Assembly: GCA_002402105.1 (NCBI GenBank)
Contig: NVVD01000002.1
Location: 71,203-135,202 of the forward strand
DNA length: 64,000 nucleotides
Origin: Candidatus Cloacimonadota bacterium
GTDB taxonomy: Bacteria; Muiribacteriota; UBA6191
Reading direction: 5' to 3'
In this document: in pieces, positions 1 to 8,279 of the stretch
Numbering within the stretch: the stretch's first letter is position 1
Layout of the letters: every line of letters starts with the position of its first letter
Program-made: the position numbers and the translations under genes
The notes under the pieces: generated by a model
Database searches by the model: none
What the model saw: the letters and a program-made list of their open reading frames with translations, nothing else
Told to the model about the DNA's origin: nothing

Positions 1-336
1 ATAGAAAAATTATTTAGCCTATTACGTATGCATGATGGAGATTGGTTTTCAAAATCGGTTAGAATGGGTGCTAGTGTTGTAAGTGGAAGACTTTGGTGTG
101 GAACTTTAGGAACAGGTTTTCAAGTTTATCGGACGATGGGGCATAAGGTAAAAACATCTGAGGCTTTGGCCGAGGCAACAGGCTGGGAAGAAATTTATTT
201 AGACGAATATTCATTAAATACCATTGATAAAATAGCAATCACAAGTGATAAAGAACCTGTTTTTTTACGTTCTACTAGTGAGCTAATTTCTGTACATCAA
301 TTTATTACTTGGAGAGGTGGAAAAAGTGGCATTTGA
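1..336 (+). CDS. C-terminal end of an unrecognised protein (5' end outside the window)
   Basis: The reading frame is open from base 1, so this is the last 111 codons of a gene that begins upstream; the ATG at 28 is probably an internal methionine. I do not recognise the family. The visible part is soluble in character, with a glycine-rich stretch (GTLGTGFQVYR), several tryptophans and no clear membrane segment. It ends 11 bases inside the following HEAT-repeat gene, so the two are probably translationally coupled and in one operon. No function is proposed. Confidence 0.6.
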   Translation: MEKLFSLLRMHDGDWFSKSVRMGASVVSGRLWCGTLGTGFQVYRTMGHKVKTSEALAEATGWEEIYLDEYSLNTIDKIAITSDKEPVFLRSTSELISVHQFITWRGGKSGI

Positions 337-2215
337 ATTAAGTGAATCAGAACAGTATGACTTATTTTATGAATTAGCGAAGAGTTTATCCCATCCATCA
401 AGAGAGGTTAGAGTTTCTACAGTTGCTGCTATTTCTCGTATAGCCAATAGAAGATGTACTAATTTATTATTAGATAAATTAGATTTAGAAAAAGATATTT
501 TTATTAAAGCTTCTTTAATTAGAATTTTAGGAGAAATTGGTACTCCAAATTTAATTGATGCATTAGAAAAGTATCAAATTCATTCAGAACCTAGAATCAG
601 AGCAAATGCTATTGAAAGCATGGTAAAGCTTCAAATTAAAAATAAGGAAGAATTAGTAAAAAGAATTATCCCTTGTGTACATGATGAAAATAATAGAGTT
701 TCATCAACAGCTTTGAAAGAGCTATTATCTTTAGGAGAAACTCGTTTTGTGCCTTATTTAAAACTATTACTAAAAGGTACTGATACAAATAGAAAGTCAT
801 CAGCTATTTGGGTAGTGGGTGAATTAGGTTTAGTAGAGTTTGTAGAAGATGTTGTTTTTTCTTTATATTCTGAAAATTATCAAGTGCATTCTATTGCTGA
901 AAGAGTTCTGATAAAATTTAAGGATAAAGCCTTACCTATATTATTTGAAAATCTTTTTATGGGTGACTCAATGGTAAAAGTTTATACTTTTTTATTTTTA
1001 TCTAAGCACTTAGATGAAATAAGTGAAGAGCAAAATGATATTTTATTTAACTTTGTAGAAACAGAAAATGATTTTATTGTTTCATTTGTATTAAAAATAT
1101 TATATAAATTTAAATCAGATAAAGCTTTTAATTTAATGAAATCTTACTTGTTTGCTGAAGATGAAGCCCTAAGAAAAGTATCAATAGAAGGAATATCAAA
1201 CTTTGTAGATAGAGATGAAATTGATGCTTTATTGGTAAAAGCTATTCAATCTGAAAAAGAGCCAAGACTTTTGGCTAGTTTAATTAAGTGTTTAAGTGCC
1301 TTTCCTCAACAGATTTCAGAAGATTTATTAAAAGGTTTTTTAGATCATGAGGATGATCGAGTTTGTGCAAATGCTATTGAGCTTTTTGGAAATAAAGGTG
1401 ATGAAAAACTGTTATCCCTCATTACTCCACATGTAAAAAGTTCTAATAACAGGATTATGGCTAATGCTGCTATCGCTTGTTTTAGATTAGGCGAGAAAAA
1501 AGTATTGGGTCATTTAAAAGAAGCTTTAGTTTCATCAAATGTAAAGATGAGAGCTTCTGCTGCTTTTGCACTAGGAGAAATAGGTTCATCAGATGTAGTA
1601 GAAATTCTTATTGAGCGTTTATTAAAAGATGTTCAATCTGTAAGAAAACATATTATAAATGGTCTATTACAACAAGATAAGGGTATTTATCAAAAGTTAA
1701 TTGATATATTAAAAGAATCAAACTCGATGCAATCAAGAGAAGTATTAGCTGAAATATCTCATAAAGTTAAGACACCTCAAGAGCAAATACAAAAGTTACT
1801 TGAATACTATAGTGATGAAGTTACTGCATTTGAAATTCCAGAAAAAATGTCAGATCAAGAAATTGATGAAGTAATGGAGTTATTATTTTGTAATGATCAA
1901 AAATTAAAAACTTATGGCATCTATATTATGGGTGAGAAAAAGGTTTATAAAAGCGTTTCTAGGTTAATTTGTTTGCTGTATGAAAGAAATGATGACGTAG
2001 TTGGAGAGACTCTTTTGGCTCTTGAAAAATTAAATAAAGAAGAAACTTTAGTTTTTTTAAGAGATGTTTATCCTTGGATGAACAATGAGAATATAGATTT
2101 ATGTGCAAAGGTAATGCAACACTTTGCCAAAGGAAAATTAGACGACTCTTATTTTACAGGTCGTTTGAAAGAAAAACATTTAATTTGCTTAGAAACTTAT
2201 AAAGTGGGTAAATAA
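326..2215 (+). CDS. HEAT-repeat protein
   Basis: A protein of about 630 residues built almost entirely of paired helices with the HEAT/PBS-lyase-type pattern (for example VRVSTVAAISRIA, IRANAIESMVKL, MRASAAFALGEIG). These repeats usually form curved scaffolds for protein-protein contacts. There is no signal peptide or membrane segment, so it is likely cytoplasmic. A GTG at 317 is also possible, but GTG 326 is preferred because the purine-rich GGAGAGG at 311-317 then sits at normal distance. The stop abuts the TTG start of the prepilin-peptidase/prepilin fusion gene, so a scaffolding or assembly role for that pilin-like system is a reasonable inference, but nothing in the sequence shows the partner. 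Confidence 0.8.
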   Translation: MAFELSESEQYDLFYELAKSLSHPSREVRVSTVAAISRIANRRCTNLLLDKLDLEKDIFIKASLIRILGEIGTPNLIDALEKYQIHSEPRIRANAIESMVKLQIKNKEELVKRIIPCVHDENNRVSSTALKELLSLGETRFVPYLKLLLKGTDTNRKSSAIWVVGELGLVEFVEDVVFSLYSENYQVHSIAERVLIKFKDKALPILFENLFMGDSMVKVYTFLFLSKHLDEISEEQNDILFNFVETENDFIVSFVLKILYKFKSDKAFNLMKSYLFAEDEALRKVSIEGISNFVDRDEIDALLVKAIQSEKEPRLLASLIKCLSAFPQQISEDLLKGFLDHEDDRVCANAIELFGNKGDEKLLSLITPHVKSSNNRIMANAAIACFRLGEKKVLGHLKEALVSSNVKMRASAAFALGEIGSSDVVEILIERLLKDVQSVRKHIINGLLQQDKGIYQKLIDILKESNSMQSREVLAEISHKVKTPQEQIQKLLEYYSDEVTAFEIPEKMSDQEIDEVMELLFCNDQKLKTYGIYIMGEKKVYKSVSRLICLLYERNDDVVGETLLALEKLNKEETLVFLRDVYPWMNNENIDLCAKVMQHFAKGKLDDSYFTGRLKEKHLICLETYKVGK

Positions 2216-3268
2216 TTGAATGATTTATTTCTTCAAATATTAGAAATTCGCAGTAATTTATCTTTGTTGCCAACAGAGGTAATAGCTTTTGTAATAGCTT
2301 TATTGGCTGGTATGTCTGGTTCTTTTATTAATATGGCAGTTTGGAGAGTTCCTAGAAAAGAGTCAATTGTTTTTCCAAGGTCTCATTGTCCTGTTTGTAA
2401 TCATGTACTTGGGCTAAGTGATTTGATACCCGTTTTGAGTTATATTTTCTTAAGAGGAAAATGCCAATATTGCAAAACTCCTTATGGCCCAAGATATATG
2501 TATATCGAGTTAATACTAGTATCGATTGCTTTAATTTTATATTTTTCTTTGGGTTTATCTATATATTCTCTTTCTATTTTTGTGATAATATCTATTAGTA
2601 CTTTTTTAATTGGAATAAAAAATTCAAAAAAATTGGATCAAAATATTATTAGTTTAAGTGAAAATACTAAAGGTTTTACTTTTTTAGAAGTAATGATGAC
2701 AATGGTTATTGTTGGGGTGATTATTATTCCATTTGGTAATTTATTTATTAGTTCGTACGGGAGAGTAATTAAGAATAAAAACTATTTAATCGCCTATAAT
2801 TTAGCAGAAGAAAAAATGGAAGAACTACTCTTAGTCGACTTTTCAAAACTTAAATCAGATTTTGAGCTTTATGCTCATACTGCTGAAAATAAAGATTCTA
2901 TTTTTGCTGATGAGCACAATGGTATTTATCAAAAAATGAAAGAAGACGAAGCTTTTTTTGAAAAAAACTTTTCTGACATATATACAAAAAAAATTCAACT
3001 ACCAGTAACTATTATGAAATATTTTAAGAAAAGGTATAAGTTTTATTTTGAAAGAAGCTACGAACTTTACCCAAAGGGATACGAAAACTTTAAGCGAACG
3101 GTTAAAATTACCCCAGTGTATATTGAGCATAATAAAAAATTTAGAAAAGAGTATTTACAAAAACTAGATAAAGAGATTACAAATCTTTTAAAAATGACAG
3201 TAACTGTTTGGATAAAAACAAAATCATTTGAAAGAAAAATAGTTTTATCAAGGTATAGAAAGCGTTGA
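2216..3268 (+). CDS. Fusion of a prepilin-peptidase N-terminal (DiS_P_DiS) domain with a prepilin-like protein
   Basis: Residues about 22-105 match the N-terminal domain of type IV prepilin peptidases (PilD/GspO): a first membrane helix, a GSFINMAVWRVPR-type motif, and two cysteine pairs (C58/C61 and C83/C86) around the conserved LIPVLSY motif. One or two further hydrophobic segments follow up to about residue 134. The aspartyl-protease (A24) half with its catalytic aspartates is absent. Instead residues 152-178 form a textbook class III prepilin start: KG, then FTFLEV with Glu at +5, then a hydrophobic helix. About 170 polar residues follow, as in a minor pilin or pseudopilin. Translation starts at TTG directly after the upstream stop. 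An internal start giving a free prepilin (TTG near 2635) cannot be excluded, but I see no well-placed Shine-Dalgarno for it. Confidence 0.75.
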   Translation: MNDLFLQILEIRSNLSLLPTEVIAFVIALLAGMSGSFINMAVWRVPRKESIVFPRSHCPVCNHVLGLSDLIPVLSYIFLRGKCQYCKTPYGPRYMYIELILVSIALILYFSLGLSIYSLSIFVIISISTFLIGIKNSKKLDQNIISLSENTKGFTFLEVMMTMVIVGVIIIPFGNLFISSYGRVIKNKNYLIAYNLAEEKMEELLLVDFSKLKSDFELYAHTAENKDSIFADEHNGIYQKMKEDEAFFEKNFSDIYTKKIQLPVTIMKYFKKRYKFYFERSYELYPKGYENFKRTVKITPVYIEHNKKFRKEYLQKLDKEITNLLKMTVTVWIKTKSFERKIVLSRYRKR

Positions 3269-3269
3269 T

Positions 3270-3878
3270 ATGAAACTACTAAAATCTAAGGCTTTTACTT
3301 TATTAGAAACCATGATGGTGGCTTCTATTATGATTATGGTTTCTGGTATGATTTATACTTTTCATATCAATCTAGTAAGAACATATTATCGTGGTTCTGA
3401 GATGTTACTAGATGTGCAAGAAGCGCAAACAATTTTAGAAGTAATGACAAAAGAACTTCGTAGTGCTTCTGTATTAGTGAAGCTAACACCAGATTATTTA
3501 GAGTTTTTAAGGTTTTATGATGCTGATTTATTACAAGAAAATGATCCTGTTAAAGATCTCAACAGAATCCAGGTGAAAAAAATAGCTTACAGAATTAGAA
3601 AAGATGATGAAGACTTTTATATTGTTGAAAGACAAGAAGGTTCATCAGCCTTTTTACCACTATCTGGAGGGCTACGCTCTAAAGTGTTAAATCCTAATGT
3701 ATTTAAAGGCTGGAAAAAAACAAGAAAAGGTTACTTTGTTTTTGATCCTAATCGTTCAGGGCCCGATAGAGTTCCATTGATTCAAATCACTCTTGCCTTA
3801 CAAAAAGAAAAAAATCCAATAACTTTGATTAAAAAAGTTTTTTTGCCTGTGCCTTATGGGGCGACTCCTAAATTATAA
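3270..3878 (+). CDS. Prepilin-like protein (PulG/GspJ-type N-terminus)
   Basis: A 202-residue protein with a short basic leader (MKLLKSKA) followed by FTLLETMM, the type III prepilin signal with Glu at +5, and one hydrophobic helix (about residues 9-30). The residue before the cleavage site is Ala instead of the usual Gly; Ala is known to be tolerated by some prepilin peptidases. The C-terminal globular part contains a GspJ-like strand/helix pattern (EAQTILEVMTKELRSASVL), which suggests a minor pseudopilin. It starts one base after the stop of the fusion gene, so the two pilin-like products are co-translated. Confidence 0.7.
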   Translation: MKLLKSKAFTLLETMMVASIMIMVSGMIYTFHINLVRTYYRGSEMLLDVQEAQTILEVMTKELRSASVLVKLTPDYLEFLRFYDADLLQENDPVKDLNRIQVKKIAYRIRKDDEDFYIVERQEGSSAFLPLSGGLRSKVLNPNVFKGWKKTRKGYFVFDPNRSGPDRVPLIQITLALQKEKNPITLIKKVFLPVPYGATPKL

Positions 3879-4024
3879 TAATTTTTTAAAGGTTTTTAAC
3901 TCTTATAGACCCTTTCTTCATACAAAAAAATGTATGTGCTTATCATTTTGTTTAGGCTTCAAAATATATCAATTTTCAAATAAATAGTCTTATTAAAGGC
4001 ATATCTTATAACTCCGAAGACTAA

Positions 4025-4055
4025 TTGACATGTATAAATTAATTAATTTATACAT
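4025..4055 (+). promoter_or_regulatory. Candidate sigma-70 promoter overlapped by a 26-bp perfect palindrome
   Basis: TTGACA at 4025-4030 and TATACA at 4049-4054 (18-bp spacer) form a candidate promoter 36 bases before the ATPase start codon at 4091. Bases 4030-4055 are a perfect palindrome: the half-site ATGTATAAATTAA is followed by its exact reverse complement, filling the spacer and the -10. A symmetric dimeric regulator bound there would block RNA polymerase, so an operator is the natural reading. The regulator is unknown. Confidence 0.55.
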
Positions 4056-4090
4056 AAACTTTAATTTAGTTTATTTGGAGAAGTGTAATC

Positions 4091-5794
4091 ATGGCTGAAG
4101 CCGTTGATAAGTCAAAAATGAGAATTGGTGATGTGCTCGAATATAGAGGGTATGTTACTAAAGTTCAGATGGATGCTGCATTTAAGAAGCAAAAAGAAAC
4201 AGGTCTTCGACTAGGAGAACAGTTAATTGCTTCTGGAGTGGTTTCTGAAGAAATCATGCTTGAATGTCTATGTTGGCAAAAAGATGTTGCTATGATGTCG
4301 GTTGTAGGTTTAGAGATTTCGCCAACTGCATATGGTATGTTGAGTGAAGATTACATCGAGCAAAACCTAGTTTTACCTATTGATATAAAAGGTAAAATAA
4401 TTACTGTGGTACATAGTGACCCATTAAACTTGAGTTTTATTGCTGATGAAGTTGGTCATAAAACAAATTGTAAAGTAGAGATGTTTGCAGCTACAGAAGG
4501 TGGCATTAGAAAATGTATTGAAGAGTATCGAGAAAAAATGAGAGAGTTTCAACCTCTTATTGATGCTTTAGATGGTGAGTCTCCCGATAAACCAAATCCA
4601 ATGACTGATTTAGTTTATGATCTTGATGATGCTGCTACTCCAATGATTTCTTTTTGTAATATGATTTTAAAGACTGGTATGCAAAAAGGTGCCACAGATA
4701 TTTTTATTGAATTTCATGCAGATCAATTACAAATACGCTATAAGTTAGATGGTGAGGTACAAGAGCTATTAAAATTTCCATCTCTTTTTGATAAACATAA
4801 AGAAAAAGTAGTTGCTAGATTAAAAACTATGGCAAATATGGATATTTCGGAGAAACGTGTACCTCAAGATAGTAAGTTTAAAGCTGTTTATTTAAAGAAG
4901 TCGATGGATTGTAGAATCAGTACTTTACCAACTGTAGAAGGAGAAAGAGTTGTTTTGAGACTTTTACAAAAAGACCGTCTCAATGTGACTTTATCTAATG
5001 CTGGTTTTTCTAATTATTCTTTTAAAGTAATGACACAGCTTTTGGCAAAACCTTATGGACTACTTTTAGTAACAGGCCCAACGGGCTCTGGTAAAACTAC
5101 AACTTTGTATGCATCATTGGCTCATGTTTGGACTCCTAAAAAATCTGTTGTTACTGTAGAAGACCCCGTTGAATATGAGATATTAAACTATGCACAGGTT
5201 CAAGTAAACACTGATGTTGGTTTAGGTTTTGCTGAAAGTTTAAGGGCAATTTTAAGACAGGCTCCAGATATTATTTTAGTGGGTGAAATTAGAGATGGTG
5301 AAACAGCAAAAATAGCCTGTGAAGCTGCTATGACTGGTCATATGGTCTTATCTACACTTCATGCGAATACTGCTGCTAGTTCTGTTATGCGTTTAACAGA
5401 AATTGGTGTAGACCATTATTTAATGTCATCTGTTTTAATAGGGGCTCTTTCACAAAGATTAGTAAGAAAACTTTGTGTTCGATGTAGAAAAAAGGTTCCT
5501 TTGGTAAAAGAGATTCAATTATTTGCAAATAGATATAAGCTTAAGTCGCAGTTTGTATATGATAGTAAAGGCTGTGAGTATTGCCGAGGTAGTGGTTATG
5601 TCGGTCGTTTAGGTATTCATGAGGTTTTAGTAAATACTCCTGAGGTTGGAGATGCTATTACTAGAAAAGTGCCTCCTATGGACCTAGAAGCAGTAGCAAG
5701 AAAAAAGGGATTTATCTCTTTAAAAGATGATGCATATTTAAAAGTATTACAAGGTTTAACAGATTTAAAACAGGTATTAAAAGCCGCAGGTTAA
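4091..5794 (+). CDS. GspE/PilB-family type II secretion/type IV pilus assembly ATPase
   Basis: A 567-residue hexameric secretion ATPase that would power pilin or pseudopilin assembly on the cytoplasmic face of the inner membrane. An N-terminal MshEN/GspE_N-type domain (about 10-145) is followed by the NTPase: Walker A GPTGSGKT at 329-336, an Asp box (VTVEDPVEYE), Walker B DIILVGEIRD near 393-402, a His box (STLHANTA) and a zinc-binding tetracysteine (C462, C465, C495, C498). A second ATPase of this family lies at 49685, inside the T2SS operon. This copy is next to two prepilin-like genes but has no GspF/PilC partner in its cluster, so it may serve a pilus or a variant system. The Shine-Dalgarno TTGGAGAAG lies just upstream of the ATG. 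Confidence 0.9.
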   Translation: MAEAVDKSKMRIGDVLEYRGYVTKVQMDAAFKKQKETGLRLGEQLIASGVVSEEIMLECLCWQKDVAMMSVVGLEISPTAYGMLSEDYIEQNLVLPIDIKGKIITVVHSDPLNLSFIADEVGHKTNCKVEMFAATEGGIRKCIEEYREKMREFQPLIDALDGESPDKPNPMTDLVYDLDDAATPMISFCNMILKTGMQKGATDIFIEFHADQLQIRYKLDGEVQELLKFPSLFDKHKEKVVARLKTMANMDISEKRVPQDSKFKAVYLKKSMDCRISTLPTVEGERVVLRLLQKDRLNVTLSNAGFSNYSFKVMTQLLAKPYGLLLVTGPTGSGKTTTLYASLAHVWTPKKSVVTVEDPVEYEILNYAQVQVNTDVGLGFAESLRAILRQAPDIILVGEIRDGETAKIACEAAMTGHMVLSTLHANTAASSVMRLTEIGVDHYLMSSVLIGALSQRLVRKLCVRCRKKVPLVKEIQLFANRYKLKSQFVYDSKGCEYCRGSGYVGRLGIHEVLVNTPEVGDAITRKVPPMDLEAVARKKGFISLKDDAYLKVLQGLTDLKQVLKAAG

Positions 5795-5806
5795 AGGAGA
5801 GGGATT

Positions 5807-7261
5807 ATGAGATTCCGTTTAAATACAATGGCTATTTTATTGGCCCTAAGTCCAGGAATGTACACAACTTGGTCATCAAGTTCATTAGAAGAGGGTTTAT
5901 CAGATAGACTGTTTGAAAAACATGTAAAATCGGATAAGCAAAGAATAGTAAGGCATAGCAAAGTTGATTTAGAAAACTCTCCATTTGTTGTTAGTGATCA
6001 GATGAGGGGTGTTCGTACTCCTAAAATGATGCGAAGAACAATGCGAGGTGAAGTATCCCAATACCATACTGATTTTTATGCAAAGCCAGTAGAAATTGGA
6101 GATGAAGTTTCTATTATGAGAACTAGTATGACTAGAAATCTTAGCATTAAAACGTCTTATGATAAAAAGGGTAATATAGTTGCTATTCATGCTTGGAAAA
6201 GAGATTCAGGTCAGGCTTTACAAATGAGCTTAGATGTTTTGGCAGAGCCTATAGTAAAAGATGAAATTGAATCATCTGTAGCTAAACTAAGAATTGTTTA
6301 TAATGCTTATGGAGAAGTAATTTCAAAAGCTGCGTGGAATAAGATTACTGGTGAAAAGATTGCCGTACCTGCTTCTGTGCCGTTTACTAATTATGTAAAT
6401 GAAGATAAGTACTGGGCTCATGTTGAAAGACAAAAACTTTTTGATAGAAATTATGAAGATCTTTATGTAGATAGGGGTCATGTAGCAACAAGGCGTATGA
6501 AAAAGATTGTTCGACATGATAATCCTTTTGGAGTGCCAGAAGAGGTTGTAGTCTATGAAGAACGACCAATTATTGAGAGACACTATGAAGATGCTCATTA
6601 TAGAGCAGATGCAAAAGTAGGAGTATTTAGTGCGACCATGAGTGGTGGGGCTTCTTCAAAAACAGGTAAAGCAACTTTTAAAGATTCTAGTGCAACTCAC
6701 TTTGAGGTATCAGTTGATGCAGATATATTTGGTCAGCCAATAGAGGTTGGATATACTAATATGAGTAATAAAAGTACTCTTTCAAGTGCTACTGGCTTTA
6801 CTTTTGACAATAAGGCATATCTAGCAGGTTCATCTATTAACACTGACTTGTCTCAATTTGACTTTACTCTTAGAAGAGAGTTTAGAAGAAGTGAAGAAGG
6901 TGACTTTGGTATTAACTGGTTGTTTTCAATAAAGTACTTAGACATGGATTTAAGCATTGCTAATGCAGCAACAAAATCAAGAATAAAAGGTCAAGCTATT
7001 TTACCTCAAATTGGTATTGAAGTTGTCAAAAATATGACAGATCATATTGACTTACATGGTTATGCTAAATACTTTTCTTTATCAGACACTACTTTATCAG
7101 AAGGGTATTTTGGAGGAAAGTATTACTTTCATCCAGAAAATGTAGATGAATGGAGAGCTAGTCTTGGTTATAAATTTTATGACTTAACTGCTAAGAATGG
7201 TACAGATGAGTTTAACTTAAAGCAATCTGGACTAAAGGTAGCACTAGAGCGTTCCTTCTAA
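5807..7261 (+). CDS. Probable outer-membrane beta-barrel protein of unknown function
   Basis: A 484-residue protein with an N-terminal hydrophobic segment after two arginines (residues about 3-22), consistent with export. Residues about 30-270 are polar and rich in charged residues. The second half (about 275-484) shows alternating hydrophobic/polar strands, for example HFEVSVDADIFGQPIEVGYT and WRASLGYKFYDL, and the chain ends in phenylalanine (LKVALERSF), the common C-terminal signature of outer-membrane barrels. It follows the ATPase gene by 12 bases behind a strong AAAGGAGAGG ribosome-binding site, so the two are probably co-transcribed and it may be the outer-membrane partner of that system. 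I cannot assign a family. Confidence 0.6.
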   Translation: MRFRLNTMAILLALSPGMYTTWSSSSLEEGLSDRLFEKHVKSDKQRIVRHSKVDLENSPFVVSDQMRGVRTPKMMRRTMRGEVSQYHTDFYAKPVEIGDEVSIMRTSMTRNLSIKTSYDKKGNIVAIHAWKRDSGQALQMSLDVLAEPIVKDEIESSVAKLRIVYNAYGEVISKAAWNKITGEKIAVPASVPFTNYVNEDKYWAHVERQKLFDRNYEDLYVDRGHVATRRMKKIVRHDNPFGVPEEVVVYEERPIIERHYEDAHYRADAKVGVFSATMSGGASSKTGKATFKDSSATHFEVSVDADIFGQPIEVGYTNMSNKSTLSSATGFTFDNKAYLAGSSINTDLSQFDFTLRREFRRSEEGDFGINWLFSIKYLDMDLSIANAATKSRIKGQAILPQIGIEVVKNMTDHIDLHGYAKYFSLSDTTLSEGYFGGKYYFHPENVDEWRASLGYKFYDLTAKNGTDEFNLKQSGLKVALERSF

Positions 7262-7289
7262 GTTAAAATAAAAAACAAAATTATATGTA

Positions 7290-7328
7290 CCCTGATTTAT
7301 CTATTGACTAGATGAGTTGGGGTTTTTT
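7290..7328 (+). terminator. Rho-independent terminator
   Basis: A 14-bp stem (several G-U pairs) with a short loop, ending in GGGG and a run of six T at 7323-7328. It lies directly after the outer-membrane protein gene and before the convergent lipoprotein gene, so it closes the forward unit. Confidence 0.6.
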
Positions 7329-8232
7329 AATTGTCTTGATTAACATCAGAGAAAGAGAGCTCAGCTTCTAAATCAGTAGTGCTTTGTTCATCTAAAATTT
7401 GATTGTCTGTATTAGAAGTTTCTTTTATAATAGATTTAACTCTATCGTATACTTTTTTATTTTTAGCTAAACCGACATGTCCAGTATTTAGTATTTGTAT
7501 ATTTTCTGCTCCTTTAACGCCATATCCACGTAAGCCTCTTTTTTGCCAAAAATTAACAAAGAGATTAACGTGTTCAGGCTTTTGAAAGTGCATAAACTCA
7601 CCACTAAAACCGCCATTAGAGCCTGTTCTTGGATCTAAGGTAATTACATTGTTTACTTGGATATCAGAAACTTTAAGTTTATCTAGCAATTTAAAGGTAG
7701 CAATGCCAGCTCCGAAACTATGCCCTATGATTGTAAGTTTTAGGGTTTCTTTCATGACTTTAGACCATTTAGTAATACATTCGTGAGCAGCATTAGTGTC
7801 AGTCCATCCGTAACCTTTTGTGGCAAAACTATAGTTGAGTTCTTTTTGAATTTTTCTAGTGATATTTCTTTTTACAAAACCGGCAAATTTAGAGCCAAGT
7901 CCTTCAAAAGAAATAACTAAATGACTAACATTTGCTTTTTTTGAGTCGTAAGCTAAAACTTCGCAACTCGCTCTAGGAGATAAAATTTGTCTATTTGTAT
8001 TGGGGGTAGATTCGGCTCTAGTTGTTTGCGGGGTAATTACGGGAGCTTTTATATTTTCGTTACTTGTTGGTAGGTTTGGGACAATAAAAGGAGTTTCTTG
8101 ATCTTTTGCACTTAGAGTTGGTCTAGGAGACTTAGGGTCAAGACCTTGATTATTATTAGTCTCGCAACCGCAAAGAGCAAATAGAAAAAAGATTGAAAGG
8201 GTTCTTAAAATAGAGTTAAAAAATATTCTCAT
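7327..8232 (-). CDS. Lipase-like alpha/beta-hydrolase lipoprotein
   Basis: A 301-residue protein. The signal peptide ends in a lipobox (L20-C-G-C23), so it should be lipid-anchored outside the inner membrane. After a proline/threonine-rich linker (about 28-88) comes a compact hydrolase domain with a complete visible triad: the nucleophile elbow GHSFG (Ser172), Asp200 in VITLDPRTG and His252 in NTGHVGL. The SFEGLGSKF loop near residue 109 resembles a lipase oxyanion segment. The natural substrate (lipid, ester or amide) cannot be told from sequence. It is the last gene of a reverse-strand run, 47 bases after the LPS permease gene, so a role at the envelope fits, but participation in LPS export is not implied. 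Confidence 0.75.
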   Translation of the reverse strand: MRIFFNSILRTLSIFFLFALCGCETNNNQGLDPKSPRPTLSAKDQETPFIVPNLPTSNENIKAPVITPQTTRAESTPNTNRQILSPRASCEVLAYDSKKANVSHLVISFEGLGSKFAGFVKRNITRKIQKELNYSFATKGYGWTDTNAAHECITKWSKVMKETLKLTIIGHSFGAGIATFKLLDKLKVSDIQVNNVITLDPRTGSNGGFSGEFMHFQKPEHVNLFVNFWQKRGLRGYGVKGAENIQILNTGHVGLAKNKKVYDRVKSIIKETSNTDNQILDEQSTTDLEAELSFSDVNQDN

Positions 8233-8279
8233 ACAAGTGTATACGATAAAATCAGAAATTTGTTTCAGATCTTATTTAT

